Shown one piece after another: positions 7,537-15,849 of a stretch of DNA of 64,000 bases (its first letter is position 1; every line of letters begins with the position of its first letter). The stretch is from NCBI GenBank assembly GCA_963777915.1, contig CAVZSH010000005.1, forward strand, positions 1,116,001 to 1,180,000, in the 5' to 3' direction. Source of the stretch: CAVUPF01 sp963777915. GTDB lineage: Bacteria > Actinomycetota > Thermoleophilia > Solirubrobacterales > 70-9. The notes under the pieces are model-generated. The model was not told the DNA's origin. It did not search any database and saw only the letters and a program-made list of their open reading frames with translations. Made by a program: the position numbers and the translations under genes.

Positions 7537-7926
7537 TCAGACGTGCGGCGCGAGTGGGTCGAGCTGGGCTGCAGCGTCGTCGGTACCCTCGACAGCCAGC
7601 TTCCACCCAGCCGCCTGCGCCAGGTCCTGGAGGCGCTGGAGGTGGTCGTAGAGGAGATGGCGGCGAAGGTAGACGAGGGCCTCGGCGGGCTGGGCGAGGA
7701 TGCGCGAGTCGAGCTCGGCGTCGCCGGCGCCGACGATCGCGCTCTCGGCGACGAGCACCTCGTCTCGCCCCTCTCCGGCTAGATAAGCGCTGCGCAACTC
7801 CAAGCCAAGATCGGCCGAGCAGCTGGTCAGGACCAGGACCGCGGCACCGGCGTCGCAGTGCAGCGTTTGGCCGCCCACGGGACGACCGTCGATGAGGAAG
7901 CGGAGGGGAAGCGGGGTACGGGGCAC
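7537..7926 (-). CDS. Hypothetical protein
   Basis: A 129-residue protein with a GTG start and GGAGGC just before it. The first half looks beta-rich (LPLRFLIDGRPVGGQTLHCDAGAAV). The second half is helical with EALVYLRRHLLYDHLQRLQDLA. No family recognised. It is the likely first gene of a pair with the winged-helix protein at 7132-7452. Confidence 0.55.
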   Translation of the reverse strand: MPRTPLPLRFLIDGRPVGGQTLHCDAGAAVLVLTSCSADLGLELRSAYLAGEGRDEVLVAESAIVGAGDAELDSRILAQPAEALVYLRRHLLYDHLQRLQDLAQAAGWKLAVEGTDDAAAQLDPLAPHV

Positions 7927-8013
7927 GCCTCCACGGTAGCGCCAAGGATGGCGGCGGGCAGCCTTCCAGCGCTCACTAAACCAAAAGCGCAGCGAATTAG
8001 CGTGGCGCGCAGA

Positions 8014-8274
8014 TCAGGCCGGCTCGCGAAAGCCATGCAGCACGTCGGGGTCCATGTCGGCGCCATTTGGCCAGACGATCGTCCCCAGCTCCTCATCGAC
8101 CCGCACCTGACGGAACAGGTCGGGGTCGGTCTTCAACGGCTCGAAAACCGGACCCCAGAGCTCGCCTTCGAGGTCAACGACCCGCTCTGATCCGTCGTTG
8201 AATCGCAGGCGCAGTGAAGGGCCATCGAGCGGCTCTACCTCGGTGACACGGATCATCTTAGTCTTGACGGTCAA
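8014..8274 (-). CDS. DUF2442 protein (copy 2)
   Basis: An 86-residue protein with the DUF2442 pattern LRLRFNDGSERVVDLEGELWG, PVFEPLKTDPDLFRQVRVDE and GTIVWPNGADMDPDVL. It is paralogous to the gene 22 nt upstream. DUF2442 genes usually sit next to DUF4160 genes, as here, in pairs with toxin-antitoxin-like behaviour by distribution. The internal ATG at 8256 (MIRVTEVEPL) is an equally good start. Confidence 0.8.
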   Translation of the reverse strand: MTVKTKMIRVTEVEPLDGPSLRLRFNDGSERVVDLEGELWGPVFEPLKTDPDLFRQVRVDEELGTIVWPNGADMDPDVLHGFREPA

Positions 8275-8295
8275 GTCCGTGAGGAGGAGAGGGGG

Positions 8296-8574
8296 TCAGG
8301 CCACCATGTTGGGGCTTGGCCAAACGCCGGCGCGAACGCGCTCATAAAGCGTGTCCGGCGCCAGGTCCGCGCCACCGGGCCAGACAACGGTTCCGATCTC
8401 CGGGTCGACGGTCACCTCGGCGAAACCCTCAGGGGTGCGAGCCCGCTCGAAGACGGGTCCGCGCATGCGCTCCAAGACATCGACCTCGCCCTCAAGGGCA
8501 TCGGCGAAGGTAAGGCTGAGAACGCCGTGGCGAACAACGGTGGCTGCGGTTATGTCAGGCGTTAGGCCGGTCAT
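8296..8574 (-). CDS. DUF2442 protein (copy 1)
   Basis: A 92-residue protein with LTFADALEGEVDVLERMRG, PVFERARTPEGFAEVTVDPE and GTVVWPGGADLAPDTLYERV. It overlaps the DUF4160 gene by 4 nt (ATGA), a typical translational coupling. The second DUF2442 gene follows 21 nt later. Two DUF2442 paralogues behind one DUF4160 gene is less common than the simple pair. Confidence 0.8.
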   Translation of the reverse strand: MTGLTPDITAATVVRHGVLSLTFADALEGEVDVLERMRGPVFERARTPEGFAEVTVDPEIGTVVWPGGADLAPDTLYERVRAGVWPSPNMVA

Positions 8575-8831
8575 TGGAGTGGCTCGATCTCATGAAGTGT
8601 CTCACCTGCACGGGCCCGGTGCCAGTTCTCTTCGAGCTCGTCCTGGTGGAGCTCTGCCCAGGCCAACACGAACCGCATCTGCCGCCGGGGAAGGTTGCTG
8701 TCGATCAGCTCCAAATCGTCGATTCGGACCTTGGCTTCGCCGTCTGAATGGCGAGCGTGAAAGTGCGGGTGCCCGTGATCGCTGAAGTACATCGTGATCA
8801 CGATCCCGTAGAAGCTGCTTATGCGTGGCAT
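8571..8831 (-). CDS. DUF4160 protein
   Basis: An 86-residue protein starting MPRISSFYGIVITMYFSDHG. The HGHPHFHARHSDGEAKVRID segment is diagnostic for DUF4160, and ALAWAELHQDELEENWHRA-like helices follow. The His-rich patch suggests metal or nucleic-acid contact; function is unknown. The ATG at 8831 fits the family length, and longer in-frame extensions upstream do not look coding. First gene of a three-gene unit with two DUF2442 genes. Confidence 0.85.
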   Translation of the reverse strand: MPRISSFYGIVITMYFSDHGHPHFHARHSDGEAKVRIDDLELIDSNLPRRQMRFVLAWAELHQDELEENWHRARAGETLHEIEPLQ

Positions 8832-9083
8832 GGGAGCGAGTCTTTCATCCGAGGGTTCAATCGAGTGTAGGAATCGAAGGAAGATGGCCACTCGGGTTGC
8901 GTATAAATGGCCAATCGGGCGACCTCGTGGCCCTCGCACAAGGGGCAAGACCGCCAATTGGCCGTGAGTGCTCGGGTGACTTGGCTCCGCGACAGCGCCT
9001 CAAGGCCAGCGTCCTGGCGGATTGGCCAACTACCCCTTCGGAGTGGCCTCACTGTGGCCATCTATCGTCGCTTTTGGTCACCT

Positions 9084-9338
9084 TCAATCGATCCCTACAT
9101 CGAGATCGGCCAAGTGGAGGGCTATCAACTCGTACTCGCCGTTGACGAGAGGTACCTCTTCGGTGTAGCGGGCGCTCCACAGAAGCAGCTCCCAATGATC
9201 GAACTCATAGCGGGAGGCGCGCAGGCGCTCCTCGCGACTCATCCGAGCGAGGCGAGCGAGGAAGCCCGCGCGGCGCCGGGCGGCGTCGAGGAAGTCCTTG
9301 CCCACCAAGGGCTTCTCGGTGAGCGCGCGCTCAACCAT
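9084..9338 (-). CDS. Hypothetical protein, coupled to zinc-finger protein
   Basis: An 84-residue protein: MVERALTEKPLVGKDFLDAA, LARMSREERLRASRYEFDHW, then VPLVNGEYELIALHLADLD. Its start overlaps the stop of the upstream gene by 8 nt, which supports it as a real translated gene. A mostly helical first half is followed by a short beta segment. No family recognised. Confidence 0.55.
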   Translation of the reverse strand: MVERALTEKPLVGKDFLDAARRRAGFLARLARMSREERLRASRYEFDHWELLLWSARYTEEVPLVNGEYELIALHLADLDVGID

Positions 9339-9837
9339 CGCGGTCGGCCTCCCTCTCCTTCTCGATGTAGGCCTCTGCAAGCCCTGTCCAATCGACCCAG
9401 GCGAGGGCAGTCGAGAGCACCTCGCGGGCGAGGCCAGACCCGGCATCGCCTTCCCATTCAAGGCCGACCAGCTCTTCGCAGAAGTCCTTGAGGCGATCGC
9501 CGAGCTGGTGCGGGCAGCGCTTAAGGAAGCCGGTGGCGTTGCAGTGATCGCAGTCCTGCTCGGAGGCGATCGGGCCCTCGCCGCTGCCCTCGCAGATCGG
9601 GCAATCGTCCTGCGCCGCGAGGTGCTCCTGTACGAGCTCGCAGCGGTGTTGGTAGAGGACCTCATCGTTGTCAAGGACAAGCCGGACGTGATAGGTCAGC
9701 GAGTCCTCGGCGTCGAGCTGCTCGTGACCGCACCTCGCACGCTCGGCGATCGCCGCGGTCTTCTCCTCGATGACGACCTGTAACGAGCGGCTCAGGTCGG
9801 GCTCGGTGTCGTCGGCCCGAACGGTTGAGTTGCTCAT
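9331..9837 (-). CDS. Zinc-finger protein of the plasmid module
   Basis: A 168-residue protein with a DnaJ-like zinc site at residues 79-107: CPICEGSGEGP, then CDHCNATGFLKRC. The rest is acidic and helical, with ERARCGHEQLDAEDSLTYH before it and LGLEWEGD-like residues after. It may bind nucleic acid or a partner protein. GAGGACGCG lies just before the start. The leader is a nested inverted repeat (9866-9927). Confidence 0.6.
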   Translation of the reverse strand: MSNSTVRADDTEPDLSRSLQVVIEEKTAAIAERARCGHEQLDAEDSLTYHVRLVLDNDEVLYQHRCELVQEHLAAQDDCPICEGSGEGPIASEQDCDHCNATGFLKRCPHQLGDRLKDFCEELVGLEWEGDAGSGLAREVLSTALAWVDWTGLAEAYIEKEREADRDG

Positions 9838-9865
9838 CGCGTCCTCCTCTTCGGTGGCCCCTCGG

Positions 9866-9927
9866 GCGGGAGCCGTTGTCCCCGAAGCGCACGCGCAGCG
9901 TGCGAGGATCGGGGCGGCGGCTCCCGC
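9866..9927 (-). repeat. Nested inverted-repeat leader, copy 2
   Basis: Three nested perfect stems: GCGGGAGCCG (9866-9875) with 9918-9927; CCCCGA (9880-9885) with 9909-9914; CGCACGC (9888-9894) with 9898-9904. It lies 29 nt upstream of the start of the gene at 9331-9837. Confidence 0.65.
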
Positions 9928-9971
9928 GGGGGCGCGGTTGGTCTGTACGCAGGTATGAGACGGAGGCAGGG

Positions 9972-10658
9972 TCAGTTCGCCCCGGCTGCGAGGGCCGACG
10001 CCAGCTCAATGCCGTCGGAGCCTTCGAGCAACTCGCGGCCGCTCTCGCGCAGCTCCTTCGCCACCACCTCGCGCAGGTCGCCATCGCTCCTGGGCCCGGG
10101 GCGGTTCAGGTAGGAGGCGATGCGGTCGAGGCGGGCGCTGTCGGCGTGGTAGGTGCTGGCGAGCGCGTTGGCCTGATCGACTATCTCGGCCAGTGTGCGA
10201 ACGGTGAAGTCGACCTGACCCTCACCGTCGCGCTGTCGCAATGTCAGTGACCAGCCGAGCAAGGTCGGGCCATTGCTCGGATTGACGGCGAGAATCGGTT
10301 CGGGATCGGAAAGCGAGAGCGGGTAGACCGAGAGGCACGCATTGGCGCGGGCGCGGCGGATGGCGCGGGCGAAGAGCGCGTCATCGACGAGGGCATTGAG
10401 CTCGTCGGCGTCGCTGTCGGGGCTCACCGCCGTGATCACGCCTTCGGGGTCGGCGAGGCCGGCCGCAGCCCTGCAGCGGTCAAGTGAGAACAGCTCCTGA
10501 GCGGGGGCCGCACAGGATCCCCGCGCGAGAGCGGTCCACGAAGCAAGCGCCTGCTGGCGGGTGAACGAGGCGCCGCAGCTCTCGCACTCGATGCGGCTAC
10601 CCGGGGCGATCGTGCCGCTCGCTTGCGCACGGCGGCACTCGGGGCATCGCAGGTCCAT
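9972..10658 (-). CDS. Hypothetical protein with N-terminal zinc ribbon
   Basis: A 228-residue protein. MDLRCPECRRAQ and IECESCGASFTR give two CxxC knuckles about 20 residues apart, a zinc ribbon. The remaining 190 residues are acidic with a central beta region (ILAVNPSNGPTLLGWSLTLRQ) and a helical end. No family recognised. A GGAGGAAG ribosome site precedes the ATG. The leader holds a nested inverted repeat like the one before the gene at 9331-9837. Confidence 0.6.
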   Translation of the reverse strand: MDLRCPECRRAQASGTIAPGSRIECESCGASFTRQQALASWTALARGSCAAPAQELFSLDRCRAAAGLADPEGVITAVSPDSDADELNALVDDALFARAIRRARANACLSVYPLSLSDPEPILAVNPSNGPTLLGWSLTLRQRDGEGQVDFTVRTLAEIVDQANALASTYHADSARLDRIASYLNRPGPRSDGDLREVVAKELRESGRELLEGSDGIELASALAAGAN

Positions 10659-10685
10659 CTGTCTTCCTCCTTCTCGGTGGCCCCG

Positions 10686-10759
10686 CCCGCTGCGGGAGCC
10701 GCTGCCCCGACCTGCACGCGGAGCGTGCGAGCATCGAGGTGGCGGCGACTCGCAGCGGG
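10686..10759 (-). repeat. Nested inverted-repeat leader, copy 3
   Basis: Stems CCCGCTGCG (10686-10694) with 10751-10759, GCCGC (10698-10702) with 10742-10746, and GCACGC (10714-10719) with 10723-10728. It lies 28 nt upstream of the zinc-ribbon gene. It resembles copy 2 in order and in the apical stem. Confidence 0.6.
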
Positions 10760-10880
10760 GTTGGGTGGTCGGACGGCGGGATGAGAGTCGGGCGATGGGG
10801 ATTCGCCCCCTGCTGGTCCACGGGCGATCTCGGAGCGGTATCTCCCTGCAGCCCGCCCCTTGACGCCTCTGCTTTCATAC

Positions 10881-10892
10881 GAACAGGTGTTC
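10881..10892. promoter_or_regulatory. LexA/SOS box 1
   Basis: GAACAGGTGTTC, a perfect GAAC-N4-GTTC dyad of the actinobacterial LexA operator form. It lies 128 bp upstream of imuB. Confidence 0.8.
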
Positions 10893-11006
10893 TCACTCGA
10901 TTCGGATGGATACGCCTCTGAGACCCCAGCCGCCAGACGCTCGCCGCGCCCCCAGCGGCATCCCGCCCCGACCTGCGTGGAGATCATCTCCACTCAAGTC
11001 GAGTGA

Positions 11007-11018
11007 GAACAGGTGTTC
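11007..11018. promoter_or_regulatory. LexA/SOS box 2, abutting the imuB start
   Basis: A second copy of GAACAGGTGTTC with the same spacer bases, ending one base before the imuB ATG at 11020. A bound repressor would cover the transcription start. The absence of room for a ribosome site suggests a leaderless message or an upstream start. Confidence 0.8.
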
Positions 11019-11019
11019 G

Positions 11020-12240
11020 ATGGTTGCCTGCGTCCTCATTCCCCGGTTCGCCCTCCGAGCCGCCTCCTCAGCCCGGCCTCTTGACGAGCCGGCCGCGCTC
11101 GCTCCGCTGCCCGGTGCGAGGCGGGCGGTAGGCGACGTATCGCGCCGCGCCGAGGCCCAGGGGGTCCACCCCGGGATGGCGCTGGGAGAGGCGCTCGCCC
11201 GTTGCCCCGCGCTGCGGCTGCTCCCGGCCGATCCCGCTCGCGCCGCCGAGCTGTGGGAGGCGATGGTGGATCGCCTCGAGGGGATCGGCGCCGCGGTCGA
11301 GTCGGGGCGTGAGGGCGAGGCGTTCTTCGTACTCGACGGGCTGACGGGGCTATACGGCGGCGAACCGGCGGGTGTGATGGCGGCGGCACGCGAGGCGGCG
11401 CAGCTGCCGGTGCGGATCGCCGCGGCCCCGACCCGCTTCGCCTCCTTACTCGCCGCCGATCGCGGGCCGCGTCTGCCGCGAAGCGTCCGCCCCGGAGGCG
11501 ATGCGGCGATCGTCCCGGAGCGCGCGCTCGGCAAGTTCCTTCGCCCGTTCTCGGTCGCGACGCTGAGGGGCCGGTTGGCCGCGCCCGAGCGCCAGGAAGG
11601 CGAGCTGATCACCGCCCTGGGGCGCCTGGGACTCGGCAGCCTCGGCAAGCTCGCGGGGCTCTGCACCGATCAGGTGGCCGACCGCTTTGGGCCGATCGGG
11701 CTGCGGGCGCTGCGCCTCGCTCGCGGCGAGGACACCCCACTTCGCCCGCGGGCGCCACGTGAGGAGGTGGCCGCCGAGATCGAGCTGCCCGAAGGCACCG
11801 CGGGCGCCCAGCTCGATCATGCCCTGGAGCTGCTGGTCGACCGCCTGCTCGCCGTTCCTGCGCGGCAGGGGAGAACCGTGTTGGCGCTCCGGCTCTCTGC
11901 CCGGCTCGACTCCGGCGGCAGCTGGAGCGCCGAGCAGGGGCTTGGCCGGCCGACCGCATCGGCGCGGACGATCGACTCGCTCTTGGCCCCGAGGCTCGAG
12001 ATGTTGCCGGCGCCGGCGAGGACGCTGCAGCTGCGAGCGCTCGCCCTGGGGCCGCAGGCCCCTGACCAGCTTGAGCTCGCACTGAAGGGGGCCGAGCCGC
12101 GACGCCGGCGCCTCGCCGCCGCGGTGCGGGAGGTACGCGCCGCCGCCGGCCCGGAGGCCCTGTTGCGGGTGATCGAGGTCGAGGCGAGCTCGCGGCTGCC
12201 CGAGCGCCGCTTCCTGCTCAGCCCCTTCCCGGAACCATGA
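11020..12240 (+). CDS. imuB: ImuB, inactive Y-family polymerase of the mutasome
   Basis: A 406-residue Y-family protein that starts MVACVLIPRFAL, the usual ImuB opening. It lacks the acidic catalytic residues that active DinB has at this place. Further matches are AEAQGVHPGMALGEALARCP, FVLDGLTGLYGG and ALGRLGLGSLGKLAGL. QLELAL at about residues 350-355 looks like a beta-clamp contact. ImuB bridges DnaE2 to the clamp during damage-induced mutagenesis. The ATG at 11020 is preferred over one at 10906 because it fits the family N-terminus. Two LexA boxes lie upstream. No imuA homologue is adjacent. Confidence 0.85.
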   Translation: MVACVLIPRFALRAASSARPLDEPAALAPLPGARRAVGDVSRRAEAQGVHPGMALGEALARCPALRLLPADPARAAELWEAMVDRLEGIGAAVESGREGEAFFVLDGLTGLYGGEPAGVMAAAREAAQLPVRIAAAPTRFASLLAADRGPRLPRSVRPGGDAAIVPERALGKFLRPFSVATLRGRLAAPERQEGELITALGRLGLGSLGKLAGLCTDQVADRFGPIGLRALRLARGEDTPLRPRAPREEVAAEIELPEGTAGAQLDHALELLVDRLLAVPARQGRTVLALRLSARLDSGGSWSAEQGLGRPTASARTIDSLLAPRLEMLPAPARTLQLRALALGPQAPDQLELALKGAEPRRRRLAAAVREVRAAAGPEALLRVIEVEASSRLPERRFLLSPFPEP

Positions 12241-12482
12241 GCCAGGCACGGCGCGTCTACTCGCCGCAGGAGGCGGCGGTCTCGATCGACCAGAGGGGGG
12301 CGCCGTGCGCGCTTGACGGAACGGCGGTCGAGGCGATCCGCGAGGAGTGGATCGTCGAGGATGGCTGGTGGACGGAGCGCCCTCTACATCGCCACTACTT
12401 CGAGCTGGTTCTCGCCGACGGCCGGGGCGCGACCGTCTTTCGAGACGTGCGAACCGGGCGCTGGCAGCGCCAACCGGCCTGA
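12237..12482 (+). CDS. Small protein between imuB and dnaE2 (DUF6504-like)
   Basis: An 81-residue protein, with SIDQRGAPCALDGTAVEAIR, WIVEDGWWTERPLHRHYFEL and ATVFRDVRTGRWQRQ. It overlaps imuB by 4 nt (ATGA) and dnaE2 by 1 nt (TGATG), so the three are one translational unit. Small proteins of this type accompany imuB and dnaE2 in actinobacteria. The DUF6504 name is from memory. Its role is unknown, but the setting implies a mutasome accessory factor. Confidence 0.75.
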   Translation: MSQARRVYSPQEAAVSIDQRGAPCALDGTAVEAIREEWIVEDGWWTERPLHRHYFELVLADGRGATVFRDVRTGRWQRQPA

Positions 12483-15400
12483 TGGGCACCACTGCCCCCT
12501 ACGTCGAGCTGCACGCTCACTCTGCGTTCTCCTTCCTCGACGGCGCCTCGACACCGACCGAGCTCGCCGCACAGGCCGCAGAGCTTGGCTATCCCGCGAT
12601 GGCGCTGACCGACCACGACGGGGTCTGGGGGTCGGTGGAGTTCGCCCACGCCTGCGACGGCCTCGGTATGCGGGCGATCACCGGCGCGGAGCTGACCGTG
12701 GCGCTGCCGCGGGGCGGCGAGCCGGCCCACCTGACGCTCCTGGTCGAGACCCCGGCCGGCTATCGCAACCTCTGCCGCCTGATCACCGCGGCCCACGCTC
12801 ACACCCGCGACAACACCAAGCGCAACGCAACTCTGCCGTGGGTAAAGCTGGCGCTCGTCACCCAGCACGCCGAGGGCTTGGTCTGCCTCTCGGGCTGTGC
12901 CCGCGAGGGCGTCCTGGCCGGCCGCTGGGAGCGCGGCGAGCGGGCCATCGCGGCAGGACTCGGTCGAGACCTCCTCGATGCCTTCGGGCCGGAGTGCCTG
13001 CGGGTCGAGCTTCAACGCCCCTATGAGCGCCACGACCGCGCCCGCAATCGCTGGCTCTCGGGGCTCGCCGAGCGGCTGGGGGTGCCCTGTGTCGCGACCG
13101 GGGACGCCCACGCTCACCGCCGCTCGCGCTCGCACCTGCAGGACGCCTTCGTCGCCGTCCGCCACGGCGTCTCGCTGGAGGAGTCAGAGCCACTGCGGCG
13201 CGGCAACTCCAGCGCGGCGCTCGCCTCGCCGCAGGGGATGGCGCTGCGCTTCGCCGAGCACCCCGAGGCCGTGGCAGAGAGCGCCCGCCTGGCCGAGCGG
13301 CTGCGCTTCGACCTCACCGAGCAGCTCGACTACCGCTACCCCGGCTCCGATGACGCTGGCGCCGACCGCAGGCTCGCCGAGACGTGCCGGGCGCTGCTCG
13401 CCGAGCGCTACGCAGGGCTGCCCCATCGCCGCGAGGCCGAGGAGCGCCTGGAGACCGAGCTGGCTACGATCCGCGGGCTCGGTCTCTCTGGCTTCTTCCT
13501 GTTGCACCGCGACCTGTTGGAGCTCGCCCGCGAGGTTGCCGTCGAGGTGCGCGGGCCTGACTCGGCGCGCTCGGTGCTGCCGCCCGGGCGCGGGCGCGGC
13601 TCCAGCGTCAGCTCAATCGTCTGCTTCCTGACCGGGCTGTCGCACGTCGACCCGGTCAAGGCGAACCTCTTCGCCGGTCGCTTCCTGAACGACCAGGTGG
13701 AGTCGATGCCCGACATCGACATCGACTTCCCCCGCGACATCCGCGAGGTCCTGATCCCCCGCATCCACGAGCATTACGGCGCCGAGCACGCGGCGCTGGT
13801 CGCCGCCTTCCCCACCTACCGCCCGCGCGGCGCGGTCCGCGACCTCGGCAAGGCGCTGGGGCTGCCGGCGGGCGAGATCGAGCGGGTCGCGCGGAGCGCC
13901 GGCTTTCACGGCGAGGCCGGGGAGATCGAGAGCCACGTCGTCGCGGCGATCGGCGCGCAGCGGGCCGCCTCGCCGCGCTGGCGCTCGCTGGTGGAACTCT
14001 GCGGCGAGGCGATGCGGCTACCTCGTCACGCCTCCCAGCATCCCGGCGGGATGGTGATCTCCACCCGCCCACTGATCGACGTCTGCCCGGTGGTGCCGGC
14101 GGCGATGCAGGGGCGCCAGATCGTCCAGTGGGACAAGGACTCCTGCGCGGATGCGGGCTTCCTGAAGATCGACTTCCTGGGGCTGGGGATGCTCTCGGCT
14201 GTCGAGCGCTGCGTCGTCGAGATCGAGCGGGTGAGGGACGAACGGATCGACCTCTCGCGGATCCCCTTCGACGATCCCGAGACCTTCGAGTCGATACGCG
14301 CCGCGGAGACGACCGGCGTCTTTCAGATCGAGTCCAGAGCGCAGATGCAGATGCTGCCCCGTACCCAGCCGCAGGACCTTGACGACCTCACCGTCCAGGT
14401 GGCGCTGGTGCGGCCCGGCCCGATCCAGGGCGGCGCGATCAACCCCTACATCGAGCGCCGCAAGCGGTTGCGCGAGGACCCCGACTACGAGGTCCCCTAC
14501 GAGCACCCTCGGCTTGAGCCGGTGCTCAAGGACACCCTCGGTACGATCGTCTTCCAAGAGCAGGTGATCGAGGTGGCGATGGCGCTGGCGGGCTTCAGCT
14601 CCGCAGAGGCGGAGGGGCTGCGGCGGGCGATGAGCCGCAAGCGCTCCGAGGAGGCGATCCGCTCCCACCACAAGAGCTTCATCGCCGGCGCCGAAGGACA
14701 CGACGTCCCGGCCGCGATCGCCGAGCGGGTCTGGGAGCAGATCCAGGGCTTCTCGGGCTTCGGCTTCCCGAAGGCGCATTCGGCCGCCTTCGGGCTGCTC
14801 GCCTACCAGTCGGCCTACTTGCGCGAGCACTACGCGCCGGAGTTCCTCTGCGCGCTCTTAAACGAGCAGCCGATGGGCTTCTACCCTCCCGACTCCCTCG
14901 CCCACGAGGCGCAGCGCAGAGGTGTGCGGCTCGCGCCGCCGAGCGTCAACGGCAGCGCCGTCTTCTGCCAGGTCGGGCGAGAGCAGGGTGGCCTGATCGT
15001 GCGGATCGGGCTCGGCTATGTGAAGGGCGTCCGCGAGGAGGAGATAGCCTCGCTGGTCGCCGAGCGCGAGCGCGGCGGCGCCTATGAGGGCATCGCGGAT
15101 CTCGCCAGCCGCTCGGGCGCCAGCCGCGGCAGCCTGGAGCGACTGGCCTGGGCCGGAGCGCTTGACGGTCTCGCCCTCGGTGCCGAGGAGGCCGAGCATC
15201 GCCGCGAGGACTACTGGCGCCTGGGAGTCGCAGGTGCCGCCAAGGCGGCCGGCGCCGCCACGCAGCTCCCCCTCGACTTCGAGCCGCCGCCGGCGCCCGA
15301 GCTCTCAGCGCTGGGGCGCTGGGAGCGAGTGGTCGAGGACTACCGCTCGACCGGGATCAACCTCGGGGAGCACCCGATGGCGCTGCTGCGCGAAGGGCTC

Positions 15401-15811
15401 GGCAAGGGCGTCGCCAAGAGCACCAACCTCGGTCGGATAGACGACGGCGCCACGGTCGAGGTCGCCGGGATGGTGGTCGCCCGCCAGCGCCCCGAGACGG
15501 CGAAGGGGATCACCTTCATGCTGCTCGAGGACGAGCGCGGCACCGTCAACCTGATCGTTCCCTCGGCGGTCTACGAGCGACGCCGCGCCCTGGTCCGCTC
15601 TGCGCCGCTGGTCCGGGCGCGTGGCCGGCTGGAGCGCCGGGACGGCGCGATCAACGTCCTGGTCGCCGACCTCGACGCGCTGGAATGGGACGAGCGGGCC
15701 GAGGCGAAGGTGGGCATAGTCGAGCCGACGCGGCAGGCCCGAAAGCGCGCCGTGGCAGAGCTGCGGGCCGTCGCTCCTGCTGGGCACAGTTTTGGGCGGC
15801 GGGGAAGGTGA
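12482..15811 (+). CDS. dnaE2: Error-prone DNA polymerase DnaE2
   Basis: A 1109-residue C-family polymerase. The N-terminal PHP domain begins VELHAHSAFSFLDGAS and has ALTDHDGVWG. The palm carries MPDIDIDFPRD with the catalytic aspartates. The later GFGFPKAHSAAFGLLAYQSA and the OB-fold EVAGMVVARQRPETAKG are typical. The length fits DnaE2 (about 1050-1100) rather than replicative DnaE. The start ATG at 12482 overlaps the previous stop. It is the catalytic subunit of the SOS mutasome with ImuB, and is presumably LexA-controlled from the imuB boxes. Confidence 0.9.
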   Translation: MGTTAPYVELHAHSAFSFLDGASTPTELAAQAAELGYPAMALTDHDGVWGSVEFAHACDGLGMRAITGAELTVALPRGGEPAHLTLLVETPAGYRNLCRLITAAHAHTRDNTKRNATLPWVKLALVTQHAEGLVCLSGCAREGVLAGRWERGERAIAAGLGRDLLDAFGPECLRVELQRPYERHDRARNRWLSGLAERLGVPCVATGDAHAHRRSRSHLQDAFVAVRHGVSLEESEPLRRGNSSAALASPQGMALRFAEHPEAVAESARLAERLRFDLTEQLDYRYPGSDDAGADRRLAETCRALLAERYAGLPHRREAEERLETELATIRGLGLSGFFLLHRDLLELAREVAVEVRGPDSARSVLPPGRGRGSSVSSIVCFLTGLSHVDPVKANLFAGRFLNDQVESMPDIDIDFPRDIREVLIPRIHEHYGAEHAALVAAFPTYRPRGAVRDLGKALGLPAGEIERVARSAGFHGEAGEIESHVVAAIGAQRAASPRWRSLVELCGEAMRLPRHASQHPGGMVISTRPLIDVCPVVPAAMQGRQIVQWDKDSCADAGFLKIDFLGLGMLSAVERCVVEIERVRDERIDLSRIPFDDPETFESIRAAETTGVFQIESRAQMQMLPRTQPQDLDDLTVQVALVRPGPIQGGAINPYIERRKRLREDPDYEVPYEHPRLEPVLKDTLGTIVFQEQVIEVAMALAGFSSAEAEGLRRAMSRKRSEEAIRSHHKSFIAGAEGHDVPAAIAERVWEQIQGFSGFGFPKAHSAAFGLLAYQSAYLREHYAPEFLCALLNEQPMGFYPPDSLAHEAQRRGVRLAPPSVNGSAVFCQVGREQGGLIVRIGLGYVKGVREEEIASLVAERERGGAYEGIADLASRSGASRGSLERLAWAGALDGLALGAEEAEHRREDYWRLGVAGAAKAAGAATQLPLDFEPPPAPELSALGRWERVVEDYRSTGINLGEHPMALLREGLGKGVAKSTNLGRIDDGATVEVAGMVVARQRPETAKGITFMLLEDERGTVNLIVPSAVYERRRALVRSAPLVRARGRLERRDGAINVLVADLDALEWDERAEAKVGIVEPTRQARKRAVAELRAVAPAGHSFGRRGR

Positions 15812-15849
15812 GTAGCCGCGAGAGAAACAGTCGGTGGTATAAGGAGAGC

